Source: CAZHHM01 sp964532225
Lineage (GTDB): Bacteria; Margulisbacteria; WOR-1; JAKLHX01
Direction of reading: 5' to 3'
Length of the DNA: 52,680 nt
Assembly (NCBI GenBank): GCA_964532225.1
Contig: CAZHHM010000010.1
Coordinates: 1 to 52,680, forward strand
The number at the start of each line of letters is the position of its first letter. The stretch's first letter is position 1. Positions 50,562 through 52,680 of this stretch are shown in pieces. Position numbers and translations under genes: made by a program. The notes beneath the pieces are model-generated. The model worked only from the letters and a program-made list of their open reading frames with translations, ran no database searches and was not told where the DNA came from.

Positions 50562-52680
50562 CAGTTCGTATCCTCCTTTATTGTTATCTTCAGAGAGAAC
50601 TTCTCTTCAGAGTCCCTGGCTGTCGTGAATTTCCAGTTAAGCAGCATCGCCGAACCCTGGTAAGTGCGCTCGAATCCCCCTTCAGACTGTGACACCGTTT
50701 CAACGGGGAATCTCCAGAGATCGACTCGCTTGCTTGTCTCTATTATTATAATTGTACCTGACCATTTGTCAACCAAATTGACCTCATATACCCCCTGGCT
50801 CTCCCCTTTGCTCGCAAGAGCACTGTTCTCGGGTCTCTTGCCGTCGATGACATAGTACCTGTCGGGGCTGCTGCCTGCCAGGAGCGAGAAGTTGAGCTCG
50901 ACCCCCATCCAGAGGTCGATGTCCCTGCCGCTCTCGTTCTCAACTGCCCATGACACCTCGAAAGTGTTGCTCTCTGCCGAGATATCGATGCGCTTGTTCA
51001 CCTTAACGGCGGCGTCCCGTCCTCCCGTCCCAACGGTGCCTTTTCGGGACATTATTATGGAGACCTTCTCTTTTCCGTATATCTCCTCGTGTTCGTACGG
51101 CTTCTCGATGAAGTCCCCCGCTTCCTCGTACACATTCTTTGAGAAAGACTCAAGGTCGGTACCTTCGGCAAGGAAATGGTCGATGAAGGAGGTCCTTCTG
51201 TAAGTATCGTATGTGAGATATTTGGTAAGGCCGTACTCTTTTACGCGGACGGAGTCGTGTATGCTTGATGTCCCCGCGTCATCTGTGAGCATCAGCTGGT
51301 GCATCTGCGACTTGATGATGTTGCGGTGGTACGGCTCCTCATGCCTTGACATGTTGTTCATCAGGTTGAAGCATTTCGGCCTGAAATCAAGCTCGAACAC
51401 GCAGCCTCCCATTTCCGGGGAGACGTACAGGCTTATGTCGGAAGTGTTCACGATGACCTCGGGATTGCCGTCGCTGTCGAGGTCCTGGACCTCCACCTCT
51501 ATCCACCTGTCGGCCTTGTGCAGGACCTTGTCAGCGAGGTTCTCAGCGCGTATCAGATGCTCGTAAACCGCATGTCTCAGGTAGTTGAGGTAGAGACCTC
51601 CGAACACTCCGTGCCAGTAGGCGCAGTTGCACTGTCCCTTCCACAGCTCATCGAACATGTCGGAGAGCGGAAGCTTGTAGTTCTTTTCGATGAGCGAGGC
51701 CTTCTCGGAGACCAGCATCATTTTCTTGTGCATGTTGTTGCTCTCGGGGTACTTTACAAAGAAGTTCCTCCAGAAACCGCCCTTGAAGAAACGCTGGTAC
51801 TCGCACAGCTTCCCGGCGTTCTTGAGCTCGGACTTTATCTTGTCGAACTTATCGGAGGCCTCGTTCGGCAGGGCCCACTCCATCATCTCAAAATACGATG
51901 CCGCAGGCAGGTATATCCTTCCGCGGGGCTGGAACTCGTCGATGTACTCTGAAAATGTCATGGTCTCGATGATGTCGTCGTTCTCGATCATGGTAAGGAG
52001 CTTTTCAAGGTAGCCGTCCTCATACACCCATTTTTCGGTACCCGGCCAGACGCCGAACTTCTCCCCGTCATCTGCTATCACGGCAGCGACGGACCCGTCC
52101 TCGGTGGCAAGCCCTCGCAGGTAGTCGACGGTCTCCTCGGCAGGCCTGAACGGTATGAGGTAGCGCAGTTTTTTGCTTGTCGGGAAGAGATACAGGGGAA
52201 ATCCCTGCTCCTCGGTGATGAAATAGCCGTGAAGGTCCTCTTCTTTAAGACCCGCGCTTATGAAGTGATAATCATCAAGTACGGTGTACTCCACCCCGCT
52301 TTCGAAGAGCGGCTTCGGAAGATGCGGCTCCCATATCCTTTCGGCAAGCCACATGCCCCTGGCATTGGCATCAAGGTATTTTGAAAGGAAAGAGGTCTGC
52401 TTTTCGATCTGCCCTTTTTTGTCCCTGTCGGGGATAACGGCCATTACAGGCTCGTAGAACCCGCCCGTCATTATCTCAAGCTGGCCTTTATCGACGAGCT
52501 TCTTGAGCCTTGCGAGGAACTCGGGGTGTTTTTCGTAGAACCACTCGAGCAGTATGCCCGAATAATGGGCGGTGAACTTTATGCCGGGATGACGCTCCAT
52601 GACGGCAATGAAAGGCTTGTACGCCTTGTTATAGGCGTCCTCGATGACGCTCTCGAAATTGCCTACCGGCTGGTGGCAGT
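50561..52680 (-). CDS. GH57 4-alpha-glucanotransferase/alpha-amylase (5' end off window)
   Basis: The frame stays open past the ATG at 52600 to the window edge, reading ...HQPVGNFESVIEDAYNKAYK before MERHPGIKF. That is the usual GH57 start, so only about ten residues are missing. The visible part is about 706 aa. The nucleophile is in MWLAERIWEP and the acid in IADDGEKFGVWPGTEKWVYEDG (seen as ADDGEKFGVWPG). DUF1925 and DUF1926 domains follow (NNMHKKMM; LDSDGNPEVIVN; MGGCVFELD). It would disproportionate or trim alpha-glucan. Amylase versus transferase cannot be separated here. Confidence 0.9.
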   Translation of the reverse strand, partial: CHQPVGNFESVIEDAYNKAYKPFIAVMERHPGIKFTAHYSGILLEWFYEKHPEFLARLKKLVDKGQLEIMTGGFYEPVMAVIPDRDKKGQIEKQTSFLSKYLDANARGMWLAERIWEPHLPKPLFESGVEYTVLDDYHFISAGLKEEDLHGYFITEEQGFPLYLFPTSKKLRYLIPFRPAEETVDYLRGLATEDGSVAAVIADDGEKFGVWPGTEKWVYEDGYLEKLLTMIENDDIIETMTFSEYIDEFQPRGRIYLPAASYFEMMEWALPNEASDKFDKIKSELKNAGKLCEYQRFFKGGFWRNFFVKYPESNNMHKKMMLVSEKASLIEKNYKLPLSDMFDELWKGQCNCAYWHGVFGGLYLNYLRHAVYEHLIRAENLADKVLHKADRWIEVEVQDLDSDGNPEVIVNTSDISLYVSPEMGGCVFELDFRPKCFNLMNNMSRHEEPYHRNIIKSQMHQLMLTDDAGTSSIHDSVRVKEYGLTKYLTYDTYRRTSFIDHFLAEGTDLESFSKNVYEEAGDFIEKPYEHEEIYGKEKVSIIMSRKGTVGTGGRDAAVKVNKRIDISAESNTFEVSWAVENESGRDIDLWMGVELNFSLLAGSSPDRYYVIDGKRPENSALASKGESQGVYEVNLVDKWSGTIIIIETSKRVDLWRFPVETVSQSEGGFERTYQGSAMLLNWKFTTARDSEEKFSLKITIKEDTN

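Noticed and set aside
49119..50663. Two plus-strand open frames of 237 and 253 codons opposite DUF4912 and galT
   Set aside because: They mirror well-supported minus-strand genes, have no ribosome site or recognisable domain, and arise from GC-biased third positions.

Overview
The window is 52.7 kb of dense, mostly minus-strand chromosomal DNA from a diderm bacterium. GC content looks like the high 40s percent, by eye. Evidence for an outer membrane is an MlaDEF lipid transporter, an LptC/LptA-like protein, an LptD/OstA-like protein, a small predicted outer-membrane barrel and a type IX (Por) C-terminal sorting domain. The gene content (GH57 enzymes with a DUF4912 protein, a GDP-mannose pyrophosphorylase/phosphomannomutase fusion, a split transketolase, an mraY-murD-ftsW-murG-murC-murB block) would suit an uncultured lineage such as Margulisbacteria/Saganbacteria (WOR-1). 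That placement is inference from gene content, not from a marker-gene tree. I see no phage, insertion sequence, CRISPR array or rRNA, and no gene-free stretch longer than about 120 bases.

Layout. (1) 106-7066, read leftward: argS, ilvE, acpS, nnr, mlaE, mlaF, mlaD, one tightly packed unit with its promoter directly before argS. At the left edge (45-73) a strong promoter fires leftward out of the window. (2) 7113-19301, leftward: mraY, murD, ftsW, murG, murC, murB (peptidoglycan precursors and septal wall), then transketolase N and C subunits, dCMP deaminase, acylphosphatase, prephenate dehydratase, three small envelope proteins and an ASKHA/DUF4445 protein interrupted in frame by a palindromic element. 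(3) 19312-24330, leftward: gap, hairpin, pgk, tRNA-Ala(CGC), ndk, crcB; then secG, a TM-helix channel-like protein, a small barrel-like secreted protein, and a terminator. (4) 24334-27162, rightward: an LptC/LptA-like protein and guaA. (5) 27169-37555, leftward: uvrA, dnaB, lptD-like, tmk, alaS, ruvX, mltG. (6) 37570-40558, leftward: glgA, yebC, PHP phosphoesterase. (7) 40632-44377, rightward: a GH26-like glycoside hydrolase coupled to an FG-GAP repeat protein with a type IX sorting domain. (8) 44381-52680, leftward: a GH57 glucanotransferase/amylase (runs off the window), galT, a DUF4912 protein, a GH57 branching enzyme, and the nucleotidyltransferase/mutase fusion.

Together sections 6-8 describe storage-polysaccharide synthesis and remodelling (glycogen synthase, branching enzyme, glucanotransferase, sugar-phosphate nucleotidyltransfer) around a probably exported carbohydrate-active pair. 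Sections 1-5 are housekeeping and envelope biogenesis.

The most striking cross-cutting signal is promoter architecture. At the first gene of almost every transcription unit a TATAAT-like box, often preceded by TGn, lies only 6-9 bases before the start codon and no Shine-Dalgarno is present. This predicts leaderless mRNAs, while internal genes mostly have ordinary Shine-Dalgarno sites or stop/start overlaps. Other leads are an MlaD with a C-terminal beta-barrel-like region, a beta-sandwich domain shared by the GH26-like/FG-GAP pair, a mutase domain with degraded catalytic motifs, and a four-fold SAAGA loop motif in a small barrel protein.
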